NCBI GenBank assembly: GCA_030144725.1
Contig: JASKMD010000003.1
Span: 13,846,496 to 13,910,495, forward strand
From: Haematococcus lacustris
Lineage: Eukaryota > Chlorophyta > Chlorophyceae > Chlamydomonadales > Haematococcaceae
Direction of reading: 5' to 3'
Length of the DNA: 64,000 nt
Shown: in pieces, positions 10,401-29,356 of the stretch
Numbering within the stretch: position 1 is the first letter of the stretch
Layout of the letters: the number at the start of each line of letters is the position of its first letter
The notes under the pieces: model-generated
What the model was told of the DNA's origin: nothing
The model's input: the letters and a program-made list of their open reading frames with translations, nothing else
The model's database searches: none
Program-made: the position numbers and the translations under genes

Positions 10401-12995
10401 CCATAGCTCGCCATTGCTGCCACGCACGCTGAGACCTGCTGCCACACTGAGGTTGTACGCGTAGGGCAGGGCACGGTTCACAAATGCATGGTTAAATGCG
10501 GCTGGCGCAGTTGCCAGGCCAGGTGCAGGGGCTGGCGGCGGCGCGGTGCTTTCAATGGACCCACATGTGGAGGTGCTGGATTGAGAGACGCTGCTCACAC
10601 ATGAGCTGGCAACCACACTACTTTGGCTGAGCAAGGTGCCGCTGGACCAAGCTGCTGGTGCCTCAAAGTGCAGTGGCAAAGCATGCCGAGGATGCGGCTG
10701 GCCGTGGCTGGCAAGGCGCGGGGCATAAGTGAGCAGGCGGCCGGGCAGGTCTAGCTGGATGCCATGGCGGTGGATGATCTCAGTGCCAATCAACAGGCTG
10801 TAGGGCAGGCTGCTGCTGTCCGCCACCACCTGGAAGCGGTGCCGTGACCTAGCTGCATGGGGGGTGCCAAGAGCCAGGCCCACCTCAACAACCGCGGCAC
10901 CCACGGTGCGGAACTCTGCGCCCCCGCTCTGAATGATGCGCAGCTGGGAGGGGAGGATGTCTAGCTGCAGCTGCCGGGCCGCGGCAGCTGTCATCAGCTG
11001 AGCGCCTGAGCCAGAGTCGATCATGACCCCTGCCATGGCATGAGGGTAGCCGTGGCGGTCAAGGACACTGAAGCCTGCAGTGACACATGGGTTGGCAGCA
11101 AAGGGAAGGGCAGGCAGGGTAGAAGCAGGCCGGTGTGGGGCTGCGGGAGCTGCATGCAACGCCACAGTAGGCTGCTGTGCGCTAGCGGGCGCGGGCTGGG
11201 TGCTGGGGGTGGAGCTTGCGGTGGCTGCGGCCACTGCTTGCGCCAAGGGTCGCTCGCCATGCAGCTGAGCAAGCTGGGCCTGCATGATGAGCACCTGTTG
11301 CTGCATGCTGGACACCTGCGCTTCCAGCCCCTGCACACGAGTGTTAGTGACATCTGCAAGGGGCAGGCGTGGGTGTTGTGCGGCCACTGCGGTGCCGGTG
11401 CTGGAGCTGGAGGTGGAGGGGGCTGCACGGACAGCGGCACTGCCAGGCGCAAAGCCTAGGGGACGCACAACAGTACCGGCCAGAGCATGGCGCATGGCAT
11501 TATAGGCCTCCTGGGGGCTGGTGATGGGAGGTGGCACAGGCAGCACGGCACCAGCTGGGGCAGCAGCTGCAGCAGCTGCTAGGGCATGCTGCATGGCAAG
11601 GCGGGCCCGGCTAACATTAGCGGTGGGCACGGTGGTGAAGCTGTGCATGGCTGCGTCATCATCCTCCATACCCTCATCGATGGCGGCGAGGGTTGCTGAG
11701 GGCGTGGTCAGCAGGGAGTGAGAGGTTGCCGGCGGGCCCCATGAGGGTGGGCGTAGCTCTGGGTGCTTGGCAAAGCACCGCTCCGCTGTGTGCCCGTCTT
11801 TGCCGCAGTGGTCGCAGTGGGGGCGTTGGCGAGAAGGGCCAGCCCGGGACTGCATGGGGGTATGAGCACGCAGAGGGACGGGAGCAGCAGCAGGCCTTGT
11901 TGACATGAAGGCCTTGAATTGCTCAAACATTGCTTGCTCAGCAGGGGTGGCAGTTAGGCTGGCAACATGCGGTGGAGGTGGCTGCGACGGAGCTGCTTGC
12001 TGCCGGTGCATGTGACAATCAGCAGTGGAGTGATTGGTGTACCGCTGGTGGTGCTCACACCACTGCTTAGGTGGGGCAGTTGGGGTTGCAGCAGGTGTGC
12101 CATGAGCTGTCAAGGCGGTGTGAAGCTGGCGCACGAGGCGCTGTGCGGTCTTCACGGCTGCTGGGTCACCTCCCTTGAGTTGGGTTAGGATGTCCGCCGC
12201 GGTGTGGGAAGTAGGCTCCCTTGCAGCTGGCTTGCTTGCCACACGACCCAGCTGCAGCATGCCGATGAACTCCTCATAGACCCCTGTGGCAGCGGCTTCG
12301 GCACGAGCAAGAGCAAGCTCCACAGAATCCTCGACAGGCCTGGTTGTGCGCGCATAAGCTGCCATGCTGCGCTCAACAAGACGTTTGCCCTGATCATGGA
12401 GCACGTGACGAGGGTGGGGCTGTAAGGCATTCAAGAACATCCTGACTGCCTGGCTGCGGCCTAGCTCCATGAGAAGGAGCTGCGGGGCCATGCGGGCATG
12501 GAGGGACTTGGGGGACTCCGTGCGCCCCCGCTCACCCACGTCGCCCAGCCTGATGCCCTCCACTTGCTCAGGGAGGAGCACGGGCTCGTAGAGATCCCTG
12601 CGGACGAGGTCCAAGAACAGGGAAATGCACCGGGAGGGGTCTGCCCGCTCCTCGGGGGAAAGTGCTGCATGTGACCGGGAGTAGGCTGATTCCACGGTCT
12701 GCGGGACGAAGCCATCTGCAAAAACGGCGCCCGCGCGTGTGGGCAGCTCGGAGAGGATTTCTTCGACCCCTCCTTCGCCGTAGGCCAGTTTGGCGTCGTG
12801 ACAGAGGAGGCGAAGGCTCGCCCTGACACAAGAAAATGAGCGATCAAGCTCGTGGGGTAAGAGGGCCACGCCCGACGACGGCAGGGGGTGCCTGGCCGTG
12901 GGCGGGGCGGGGCCAAAGCGACTGCCTTGAGTCTGACCGGGTGACCCGACCGACTCGCCATAGGATCCGCCGTCGACGGACATGTCGCTGGGCAT
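7458..12995 (-). mobile_element. Ty3/gypsy element with gag, two protease-like domains, RT and RNase H, no integrase
   Basis: A single long frame covers gag, protease, reverse transcriptase and RNase H. One stop (8016-8018) is followed by further open frame to 7458. No HHCC or DDE integrase motifs follow the RNase H, whereas Ty3/gypsy elements normally carry integrase there. LTRs were not found on either side by eye, so the copy is either truncated or non-autonomous. Confidence 0.85.
8016..12995 (-). CDS. gypsy gag-pol polyprotein (1659 aa to first stop)
   Basis: The start ATG is at 12995-12993. The N-terminal 390 residues are gag-like, with a zinc knuckle CDHCGKDGHTAERC near residues 392-405. 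A retropepsin-type motif IDSGSGAQLMT lies near residue 656, and a second, clearly related one, FDSGSGALLIS, near residue 868. Each is followed by RFQVVAD or RFYVVAS and by YSLLIGTE, so the whole domain is duplicated. A hydrophobic stretch (TTLLLILCALLPTLHAC, about residues 1138-1158) sits between the proteases and the RT. The RT shows FAVDYRQLN, FSKLDMRSGFFQL and the catalytic YIDD near residue 1414. RNase H has FTLHTDWSTAGCGAVL near residue 1560 and VTDHQPLTWL. After the stop the frame continues with TFNIEHRPGNKHQNADVLSR, the usual end of RNase H, so this stop is a mutation. The tail beyond is not recognised. Confidence 0.92.
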   Translation of the reverse strand: MPSDMSVDGGSYGESVGSPGQTQGSRFGPAPPTARHPLPSSGVALLPHELDRSFSCVRASLRLLCHDAKLAYGEGGVEEILSELPTRAGAVFADGFVPQTVESAYSRSHAALSPEERADPSRCISLFLDLVRRDLYEPVLLPEQVEGIRLGDVGERGRTESPKSLHARMAPQLLLMELGRSQAVRMFLNALQPHPRHVLHDQGKRLVERSMAAYARTTRPVEDSVELALARAEAAATGVYEEFIGMLQLGRVASKPAAREPTSHTAADILTQLKGGDPAAVKTAQRLVRQLHTALTAHGTPAATPTAPPKQWCEHHQRYTNHSTADCHMHRQQAAPSQPPPPHVASLTATPAEQAMFEQFKAFMSTRPAAAPVPLRAHTPMQSRAGPSRQRPHCDHCGKDGHTAERCFAKHPELRPPSWGPPATSHSLLTTPSATLAAIDEGMEDDDAAMHSFTTVPTANVSRARLAMQHALAAAAAAAPAGAVLPVPPPITSPQEAYNAMRHALAGTVVRPLGFAPGSAAVRAAPSTSSSSTGTAVAAQHPRLPLADVTNTRVQGLEAQVSSMQQQVLIMQAQLAQLHGERPLAQAVAAATASSTPSTQPAPASAQQPTVALHAAPAAPHRPASTLPALPFAANPCVTAGFSVLDRHGYPHAMAGVMIDSGSGAQLMTAAAARQLQLDILPSQLRIIQSGGAEFRTVGAAVVEVGLALGTPHAARSRHRFQVVADSSSLPYSLLIGTEIIHRHGIQLDLPGRLLTYAPRLASHGQPHPRHALPLHFEAPAAWSSGTLLSQSSVVASSCVSSVSQSSTSTCGSIESTAPPPAPAPGLATAPAAFNHAFVNRALPYAYNLSVAAGLSVRGSNGELWAPSGVLFDSGSGALLISQGLVDLLRLPINPYQLPVLQSGGVAFNTVGHVMLEVGLAIGTAHAARSCHRFYVVASNQLPYSLLIGTELMHQHGVQIDLRARTFTYSPQLASLGQPHPRHALPLLFDSSSFPHDDDPVSASAHVGPLYACVACPAQCEGEQGGNGQAGVCYLGAPGVEPLVTSTTPGCSPAPSVAEVNPVPEIRGLARGPRSKPGHGTARPQLPARSPKHQALGLGAARRRTRQQQRAMATPPARGSGWATAGQELLTTIRKGCTLRMVTTLLLILCALLPTLHACPPNKLPAVPALPDAYSCVTIEHTLPGGQEHLPSDVRFTKHSKGMLFGNHPGMTPAEHAALQRLVEAHDSAFSYSLSDLPGYHGPRPPFSIPLTSDQPVRTPPRRYSPLERQICSDKTAELQAAGIVSPVEGPCSYAAAPVLPAKKDAHGNWTEKRFAVDYRQLNTVTKPDIYGLPRPDEMFSELGDSCFFSKLDMRSGFFQLIIAPADRVKTAFWCGNKLYQFNRMPFGLRNAPAEYQRVMDRCIADATLTHCCKAYIDDLLVHSTSAEQHLADVAAALRMLQANGLKAHPDKSIFGADVVENLGHNVSSHGLSPTEAKVAAVTALPTPTNLHDLRQVMGFINYYRCYVPDFSAIAAPITRLTSKGVSWVWGEEQQQAFATLKAAICTPGLVLRRADPDRPFTLHTDWSTAGCGAVLGQTDDAGWEYMVACISRSNDKHERNYSSYQGEMLCAVWAIKTLRPYLHGVAFRLVTDHQPLTWLMTNPNLTGHHARWALSLQD

Positions 12996-13748
12996 GCACG
13001 ATACTTAGCTTGAGAAAGTGGCGTGTTCGCCCCACCGAGCTGGGCCAGAAGAGCTGGCAGCTGATGGGACAGGGATGTCGTGGACGCAATTCACACGGAT
13101 CCCCTTCTTACATGGGCTTGCTGAGACTCCTGCCGCTTGAAGACGGGATGAACTGGAGTTTCTCAAGCTACCGCATCCATCTCAGCTAGCCCTCAAATAC
13201 CCTTAAGCGTTCACTATGCGTTCGCATGCAGTCTAGGGTTCTTCCCATGCAAACGTTCGCAGCAACTGTCATGTCGGCCTCATGCAACACCTCAACAATT
13301 CCACTTCAGCTCCAAAAGCAAGCCTTGCTAAATAATTGTCATTACGCATTATGTCAAGTGACGCATTGTGTTGTGACAATGCTGTAGGCAATGCGAGTCA
13401 CGTGGTTTCACCCGTGGCGGAACGGAAGCCCCTTTGGAGGGGGAGGAATGTAAAGTGCGCACCTCTGGAGGTGATTGTCGCTTCGCGTCGTCTGGGCTGT
13501 CTCGTGAATGCGAGCCGTCGCGGGACGCGGGATTACACGTGTAGTGTGAGATTTGGCAGGTTAAGACTAGCGACATTGCGTTCGTGAGTACAACTGGTTC
13601 GATTCCAGGGAGCCCCGTTCTAAGCTCTAGCCATTCTCGCAACACACCGCTGTAACCCAACACCCTAGTCGGAAGTCATTGCCTCGACTGGACCGGCCTT
13701 CGAGCTTGTGTCAAAAGGTCATCTGACGTTGCGTCCCCGCACGTTACA
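12996..13748. other. no gene seen
   Basis: This is the upstream side of the minus-strand gypsy frame and probably holds its leader and perhaps a decayed LTR. A tRNA B-box-like GGTTCGATTCC is at 13596-13606, but no tRNA can be folded around it. Confidence 0.45.
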
Positions 13749-14189
13749 CCTAGCTGACCTAGCTTTTGTCGCTCTGGCAGCTCAGTGTAACCAACGTCCG
13801 TCAATGGTATATCTTACACATACATACACACACAGGCATTACACAGGCATACACACAGACAAACAGGCATTCTCTACAAAACAACCAGGTAGTCAATACA
13901 ACTAGTGTTGCAAAACAACTACTGATACATCAACTGCTCATCCAGGTAGTTACTGCTCATGCACTGCAGCTCAACTCCAGCTCATTCACTGCAGCTCAAC
14001 TACAGCTCATTCACTGCTGCTCAACTCCGGCTCATTCACTGCAGCTCAACTGCTATTCATTCACTGCTGCTCAACTGCTGCTCATTTACTGCTGCTCAAC
14101 TGCTGCTCCTACACATCCAGGCTGCTCTTCCAGGCAGCAACTGCCTTATGCACATCCAGCCGGCTCATCCAGGCAGCAACTGACTTCTG

Positions 14190-14468
14190 TCACTTCTGGC
14201 TCACGGTGTGGGGGAACCTTGGATTGGTCGTGGCGTACAACACGTTGTGTTTGTGGCACAGTACGTTGCACACTTGGTTGTCCTTAGGCCGGTACGACTT
14301 GATTCGGCTGAAGATGCGGTTGACTGTGCCATCTCCGCCACAGCGCGAGCCATCCGCCATCACCTCGTTGCAGGTGGCGCGCAGCCCTTTGGGCCCATAG
14401 GGGTACAGCAAGTCCACGAACCTGCGATCTGAACGGCTCGCAATGAATTTTAGCTTATGAGTTGCCAT
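14190..14468 (-). pseudogene. left-arm copy of the Cys/His-rich protein, shortened by a stop
   Basis: Matches the right-arm copy from its Met to residue 92. There the right-arm Trp codon TGG is TGA on this arm, ending the frame after VSQK. The lost region is the repetitive C-terminus, so the shortened product could still be functional. Alternatively this is the natural end and the right arm has lost its stop. Confidence 0.5.
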
Positions 14469-14506
14469 CTAGTCCGTGAGTTGATATTTGTGCTGCCCAG
14501 GTCGAC

Positions 14507-14863
14507 TTACAGGCTTAGCGTGAGCCACAAGTCGGCTTCGTAGCGCCGCATCACGTTGCTCTTGTGGCTCATCCATGATGCGTAGGCCTCTCCCAGCTCT
14601 GCCATGTACGCCGCTTGCCTTAGCCGTTTGGCTTCAAGACAAGGCGCACAGCCCTTTTTTCCAAGGACTGCTTTCACAGCACGGCTGCCGGGTTTGGTGC
14701 CTCGCGAGCAGTGGACGGGCTTAGCTCTATTGACAGGCGTGCAAGAGTGCGTCCACTGCTCGCGAGGCACCAAACCCGGCAGCCGTGCTGTGAAAGCAGT
14801 CCTTGGAAAAAAGGGCTGTGCGCCTTGTCTTGAAGCCAAACGGCTAAGGCAAGCGGCGTACAT
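14507..14863 (-). CDS. mirror copy of the centre-crossing ORF (118 aa)
   Basis: Same C-terminal 66 residues as the plus-strand copy (one change, N for S in MSHKS-V) but different loop-encoded residues, so VHC is preceded by Lys-Pro instead of Glu-Cys. Listed because both arms keep it open. Confidence 0.25.
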   Translation of the reverse strand: MYAACLSRLASRQGAQPFFPRTAFTARLPGLVPREQWTHSCTPVNRAKPVHCSRGTKPGSRAVKAVLGKKGCAPCLEAKRLRQAAYMAELGEAYASWMSHKSNVMRRYEADLWLTLSL

Positions 14864-14960
14864 GGCAGAGCTGGGAGAGGCCTACGCATCATGGATGAGC
14901 CACAAGAGCAGCGTGATGCGGCGCTACGAAGCCGACTTGTGGCTCACGCTAAGCCTGTAA
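14604..14960 (+). CDS. unrecognised ORF reading across the palindrome centre (118 aa)
   Basis: The first half is the antisense image of the second half because the frame crosses the centre of symmetry. Only the arm-specific part, residues about 48-118, is likely meaningful: a CVHC - CAPC pair spaced like a zinc ribbon, then the helical YMAELGEAYASWMSHKSSV. It ends 39 bp before the ATG of the 128-aa ORF and could belong to the same gene. The mirror ORF on the minus strand (14507-14863) lacks the first Cys of the pair. Confidence 0.3.
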   Translation: MYAACLSRLASRQGAQPFFPRTAFTARLPGLVPREQWTGLALLTGVQECVHCSRGTKPGSRAVKAVLGKKGCAPCLEAKRLRQAAYMAELGEAYASWMSHKSSVMRRYEADLWLTLSL

Positions 14961-14998
14961 GTCGACCTTGGCAGCACAAATATCAACTCACGGACTAG

Positions 14999-15385
14999 AT
15001 GGCAACTCATAAGCTAAAATTCATTGCGAGCCGTTCAGATCGCAGGTTCGTGGCCTTGCTGTACCCCTATGGGCCCAAAGGGCTGCGCGCCACCTGCAAC
15101 GAGGTGATGGCGGATGGCTCGCGCTGTGGCGGAGATGGCACAGTCAACCGCATCTTCAGCCGAATCAAGTCGTACCGGCCTGAGGACAACCAAGTGTGCA
15201 ACGTACTGTGCCACAAACACAACGTGTTATACGCCACGACCAATCCAAGGTTCCCCCACACCGTGAGCCAGAAGTGGCAGAAGTCAGTTGCTGCCTGGAT
15301 GAGCCGGCTGGATGTGCATAAGGCAGTTGCTGCCTGGAAGAGCAGCCTGGATGTGCAGGAGCAGCAGTTGAGCAGCAGTGAATGA
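14999..15385 (+). CDS. small Cys/His-rich protein, right palindrome arm (128 aa)
   Basis: I do not recognise the family. The protein starts MATHKLKFIASRSDRRFV and has a basic N-terminal half. A possible metal site is formed by Cys in ATCNEVMADGSRCGG and by CNVLCHKHN (C-x3-C-x-H). Its C-terminal third (residues about 93-128) runs into the repetitive CAGCAGTTGAG zone and is probably not conserved. Purifying selection is suggested because the left-arm copy keeps residues 1-92 almost unchanged (differences at D/A and K/E). Function unknown; a transposon-encoded protein is plausible given the palindrome. Confidence 0.5.
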   Translation: MATHKLKFIASRSDRRFVALLYPYGPKGLRATCNEVMADGSRCGGDGTVNRIFSRIKSYRPEDNQVCNVLCHKHNVLYATTNPRFPHTVSQKWQKSVAAWMSRLDVHKAVAAWKSSLDVQEQQLSSSE

Positions 15386-15706
15386 GCAGCAGTTGAACAG
15401 CAGTGAATGAGCCGGAGTTGAGCAGCAGTGAATGAGCCGGAGTTGAGCAGCAGTGAATGAGCTGGAGTTGAGCTGCAGTGCATGAGCAGTAACTACCTGG
15501 ATGAGCAGTTGATGTATCAGTAGTTGTTTTGCAGCACCAGTTGTATTGACTACCTGGTTGTTTTGTAGAGAATGCCTGTTTGTCTGTGTGTATGCCTGTG
15601 TAATGCCTGTGTGTGTATGTATGTGTAAGATATACCATTGACGGACGTTGGTTACACTGAGCTGCCAGAGCGACAAAAGCTAGGTCAGCTAGGGGCAAAG
15701 ACTAGG

Positions 15707-16616
15707 TCAGCTAGGGGTAAAGACTGTCCCGGCAAAGGTCATGTGGGCAAAGGTCAGCGCCGCCAGCAGGTCTTGCAGGTCTTGCACTGTGGCCGAGTGC
15801 TCTAACACTGCGCGGCATGTGAGGTGCAGGTCACGCAGCAGGGCCTGGTGGTAGCCCTCCATGTGAGCCACCTGCTGCGTCAGCGCAGAGGCAGCGGCTG
15901 CCAGTGGGTGAGGGGCGGCAGACCCCTGGGGGGGCGCTGCTTGGCCCGAGGGGGGCGGCAGGGGCAGCGTGGGGGCAAAGGTGCTGTAGGCCTTGTGGCC
16001 GCTGCTGGCCGCCAGGTTCAGGACATCGAGGGTGACGGGCCGCAGCAGCAGGGGCTGGGTGTCGAAAGAGAGGGCGTGGAACAGCCTGCAGGCAGGCTCA
16101 GGCTGGCTGGGTGACAAGCTGGCGTCATGATGAGGCGCATAGGATACATGGTGGGGAGGCAAAGGGGGTGTGCTTGGTAGGCGAGGCATGTGAGTGTGCC
16201 TGCCTGCCTGCATGATGTGCCCAGGCTGATACACTGGGCTGCTTCCCTGGACTGCTGATGCAGGCGGCAGCAGAGAGGCAGGGGGACCAGGAGGTGGGCT
16301 CAGACTGAAGGAGGTGGCACCCCATGCTGTAAGCTGCCACACAGCTCGACTGCTGCTACCTGCTGCTCCTGCTCGGCTGCTGCTGCTCACCTGTACTGCA
16401 GGCTTAAGGTCGCTCCATTGTGGTCAGGCCAGCGTGTGAGAAAGGCAAACAGGCAGGGGGCTCCCTGGCTGCTACTGCTGCTAGGGAGGCGGCAGAGCTG
16501 CTGGGTCACGGCTGCCTCCCGCATGCTGGCCTGATCGGGGCTGCTGCCCGCACGCACGCTCACCCAGCCTAGCACTGGGTCGCGCCCCTCAGGCACCAGC
16601 TGGCTGAGCTCCGCCT
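15707..16616 (-). CDS. Abraxas/FAM175-like protein, 3' exons (partial)
   Basis: Two exons join in phase. 16391-16616 ends TACAG|GTGAGC, and 15707-16085 starts after CTGCCTGCAG. The first encodes VLGWVSVRAGSSPDQASMRE, which resembles the GW-(Y/F)-x-FRR...MTFRE segment of Abraxas MPN-like domains. The second starts LFHALSFDTQPLLLRPVTLD, then VLNLAASSGHKAYST, like the HSLYKP...VPLVVANLG...YKT segment of the family, and ends in a helical HMEGYHQALLRDLHLTCRAV stretch where relatives have a coiled coil. Abraxas proteins scaffold the BRCC36 deubiquitinase in BRISC or BRCA1-A complexes (nucleus/cytoplasm). Upstream exons were not found in 16617-17794. The stop (TGA at 15707-15709) lies in the CTAGGTCAGC word that is repeated at the palindrome edge, so the native C-terminus may have been altered by that insertion. 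Confidence 0.65.
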
Positions 16617-17794
16617 CTGCAAGCATCACAGTGGGCGCAGCTGGCGGCCCATCAGCTGGGTCTGACGCTCTCTGTAGTTTGCTGGGTGTGGCAGTTGTCT
16701 GATAATTGTCTAAAAGATTGTCTGAAAGATGGTGGGTCGTTGTACACTGACAGGACCTGCCACTGCCCTGCGTGAGAGCTGTTGTGCAGCAGCGTCCCAG
16801 CCCTGCATCCGATGCCACACCTCAACGATTGCCATGTCATGATCATGGCCTGACCCTGACGTTGAGATGTATTGGCTCAGATGAGTGCTGCTCTGCTGTG
16901 GCTGGATCACGCACCATTGACCCTGCCAGCCCCATCGTAAAAGCTGCACAATTGCGTTGTGAGCAGGAAACTTGTGATGTAAGCGTGCTGCTGGGTGCTT
17001 ACCACTCCCTCTGCAGCACTCAACAAAGTTGGAGCCTGGACTACAGCTCGGGTCAGACGCTGAGCAAGGATCCTGCGTACCTTGATCAGAGTCCTTGAAC
17101 TCTGTCTTGGCCGTGGTGAGCAGCCTGCCTGCGCGCCACAAGGCTACATCCACGTGGCAAAGTGCCCTCGAAGATCATTTGACCAGCAGCGCCCACCAAA
17201 CAGCAGACCGTCGCAGTCAGTTGCAGCAACGGCCGTCTGGTTCAGCAGCAGCGCTAGACAGGGACCGTGTATTCGAGCCCCGTGCAATTCGGCCATCAGC
17301 TAAGCAAAACGCCACTCGCGCAGGCCTGCCGCAATGCCGGACACGAAAGTCAGTGGTAACCGAATGTGATACTGGCGGGGTCTCCAACAGACAATTGTGC
17401 ACCGCCGGTGATATCGTGTTTATCGTGACACCGAGGCTGCGGATAAACCTTTGCCGCAGCTCCACAACCCTAGAACTCGGCGATGTTGCCTTTGTGCGTG
17501 AGTGCGGAGAGAGCAGTGCCACTCGCGTTCTATATGCTGAGCCCGCATGCCCATTACGCCACATGCGGTGCTGCAATGTGGCCGCCCGCGCCCCCCACAC
17601 ACTTTTGAGTCCAGGGCCATGACTATGCACAGACTTCAACAATGAAGAATGGGCATTCCTCTCATCAGCCCTGTCCCTCCCACCTGCTCTTCCAACCTGC
17701 ACATCCACTTCTGACTGCCTGACTAGGGCATTGCAGCCTGTCGCACGCCGACTCCTTGCAGCCAGCTGTGTGCCTCCAGGTGCCTCCTGGGTGC
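16617..17794. other. no assignable exon
   Basis: Should hold the 5' exons and promoter of the Abraxas-like gene (-) and the promoter of the TBC gene (+), which diverge here. Several frames of 100-175 codons exist on both strands, but none shows recognisable domain motifs. Confidence 0.5.
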
Positions 17795-28149
<10,355 letters not shown>

Positions 28150-29356
28150 CGGGGGCAGGGCACGCGAGCAGGGGGGAAGGGGGAAGCAGGGGAGCAGGGG
28201 GGGGGGGTTCCACTGAGGTAGGGGTCAAGGGGGGGGGCGGGCTGATGGGAGTGTGTGGCCTCCATGTATAGTAGGTTGTATCCATGCTGGGTGTGGTGGG
28301 CAGAGGGTTGCAGGGGGGCTATGGGTTGCACCCCTCCTCTGGTCACCTAAGATCAGGCCTAGGGTTACCACAGCCATGGTGGCTGCTGCAACACTCTCTG
28401 CTGCCCTGTGAAGTAGCCATCAGCTCATCAACTATAGGTTGCTTGGTTATCATCGCCGTTTGCAATGTCAATGCATCCATTCAAGGTGGCAGGTAGCCCT
28501 AGCGGAGTCTGGCAAAGCCATACGATTTGCTAGGTCTCGCGGGCTCGGGGTGAGGCACCTGATCTGGGTATCAAGCCTACACCCTACAAGATGCTCAATG
28601 CCCTGCGAGGTAGTTGGGAGAAGCTGCTGGAGCCTTGGAGGGCGTCGACGCACGCTTGTGCCGTATACGGAGTGTACCCTATCCCCGGAGTCAATCAAGT
28701 CTCCCAATAATCCGCCAAACCGCCAAACTGCCCAGGTCATGTTGCTCTATGTAGGACCAATGTAGCCCGACGTTGTAACGGTCGTCGAGCTAGTAATGGG
28801 ATGGGCTGTAGTAGTGGCAGCGACAACCTGCATCTCGACCGTCGTAGGCGCAACTCTGCGTCCTGTGCCTAGGCCCTTTAGCGGGTTCACGCCAGATGAA
28901 ACCCCTCCTACAGGTGACTTGCTACTTTACCTCACAGGTAGAAGAGTTACCGGGAGACTTGATTGCCGGAGTGTCTCCTATACCCTACCCCCTATCCTTT
29001 ACCCCCCGTCCCTGGAGTGATTTTAAGTAAGCTATAGTGTTCTTAATGGAGAATTGTATGTCCAGCATACGTGTTCTTAAGTGACCTCTACAAAGTAGTT
29101 TGAGTTGTTGTTTCATTTGTTTCGCAGTGGTTTATGGCGACCGGTAGCTGCCTATGTGACCGATGGCTGCTAAGCGGCTGTCATTGCAAAGGTCCATGGT
29201 TGCTTCCCGCAACGGAGCAGGCTCATGAGTGAAGCACATAAGCGCGATAGGCTGGACTTAGGATGGCGTGGCACCACCATCCAGCCCGGGAAGCGCAGGA
29301 ACATCGATGGTAGCTATATGACTGAGCTTAGCAAGCGATAGCACGGAACAGAACAT
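28150..29356. other. no gene seen; short inverted repeat
   Basis: CAATCAAGTCTCCC (about 28700-28713) is matched inverted by GGGAGACTTGATTG (28953-28966). This may mark a small MITE-like element. A 38-codon frame at 29225-29341 precedes the CCDC174-like gene and may hold its first exon, without motif support. Confidence 0.4.

Larger units (their letters stand above)
13749..15693. repeat. giant palindrome, arms about 0.95 kb, loop about 35 bp
   Basis: The left arm (13749-14715) and right arm (14751-15693) are inverted copies. The outer ends read CCTAGCTGACCTAGCTTTTG on the left and its complement on the right. The inner ends read CGAGCAGTGGAC and GTCCACTGCTCG around a 35-nt loop. Near identity holds over the AC-rich block, the GCAGCTCAACT repeat zone and two coding segments, with small indels in the repeat zone that account for about 25 bp of length difference. 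Beyond the right arm the terminal word is repeated once more in direct orientation (CTAGGTCAGCTAGGGG at about 15680 and 15703). It could be a foldback transposon or an inverted duplication. Confidence 0.95.

Noticed and set aside
13530..13625. tRNA gene around GGTTCGATTCC
   Set aside because: The T-arm-like piece is there, but no matching acceptor strand, D-arm or anticodon arm can be placed in the 70 bases upstream.
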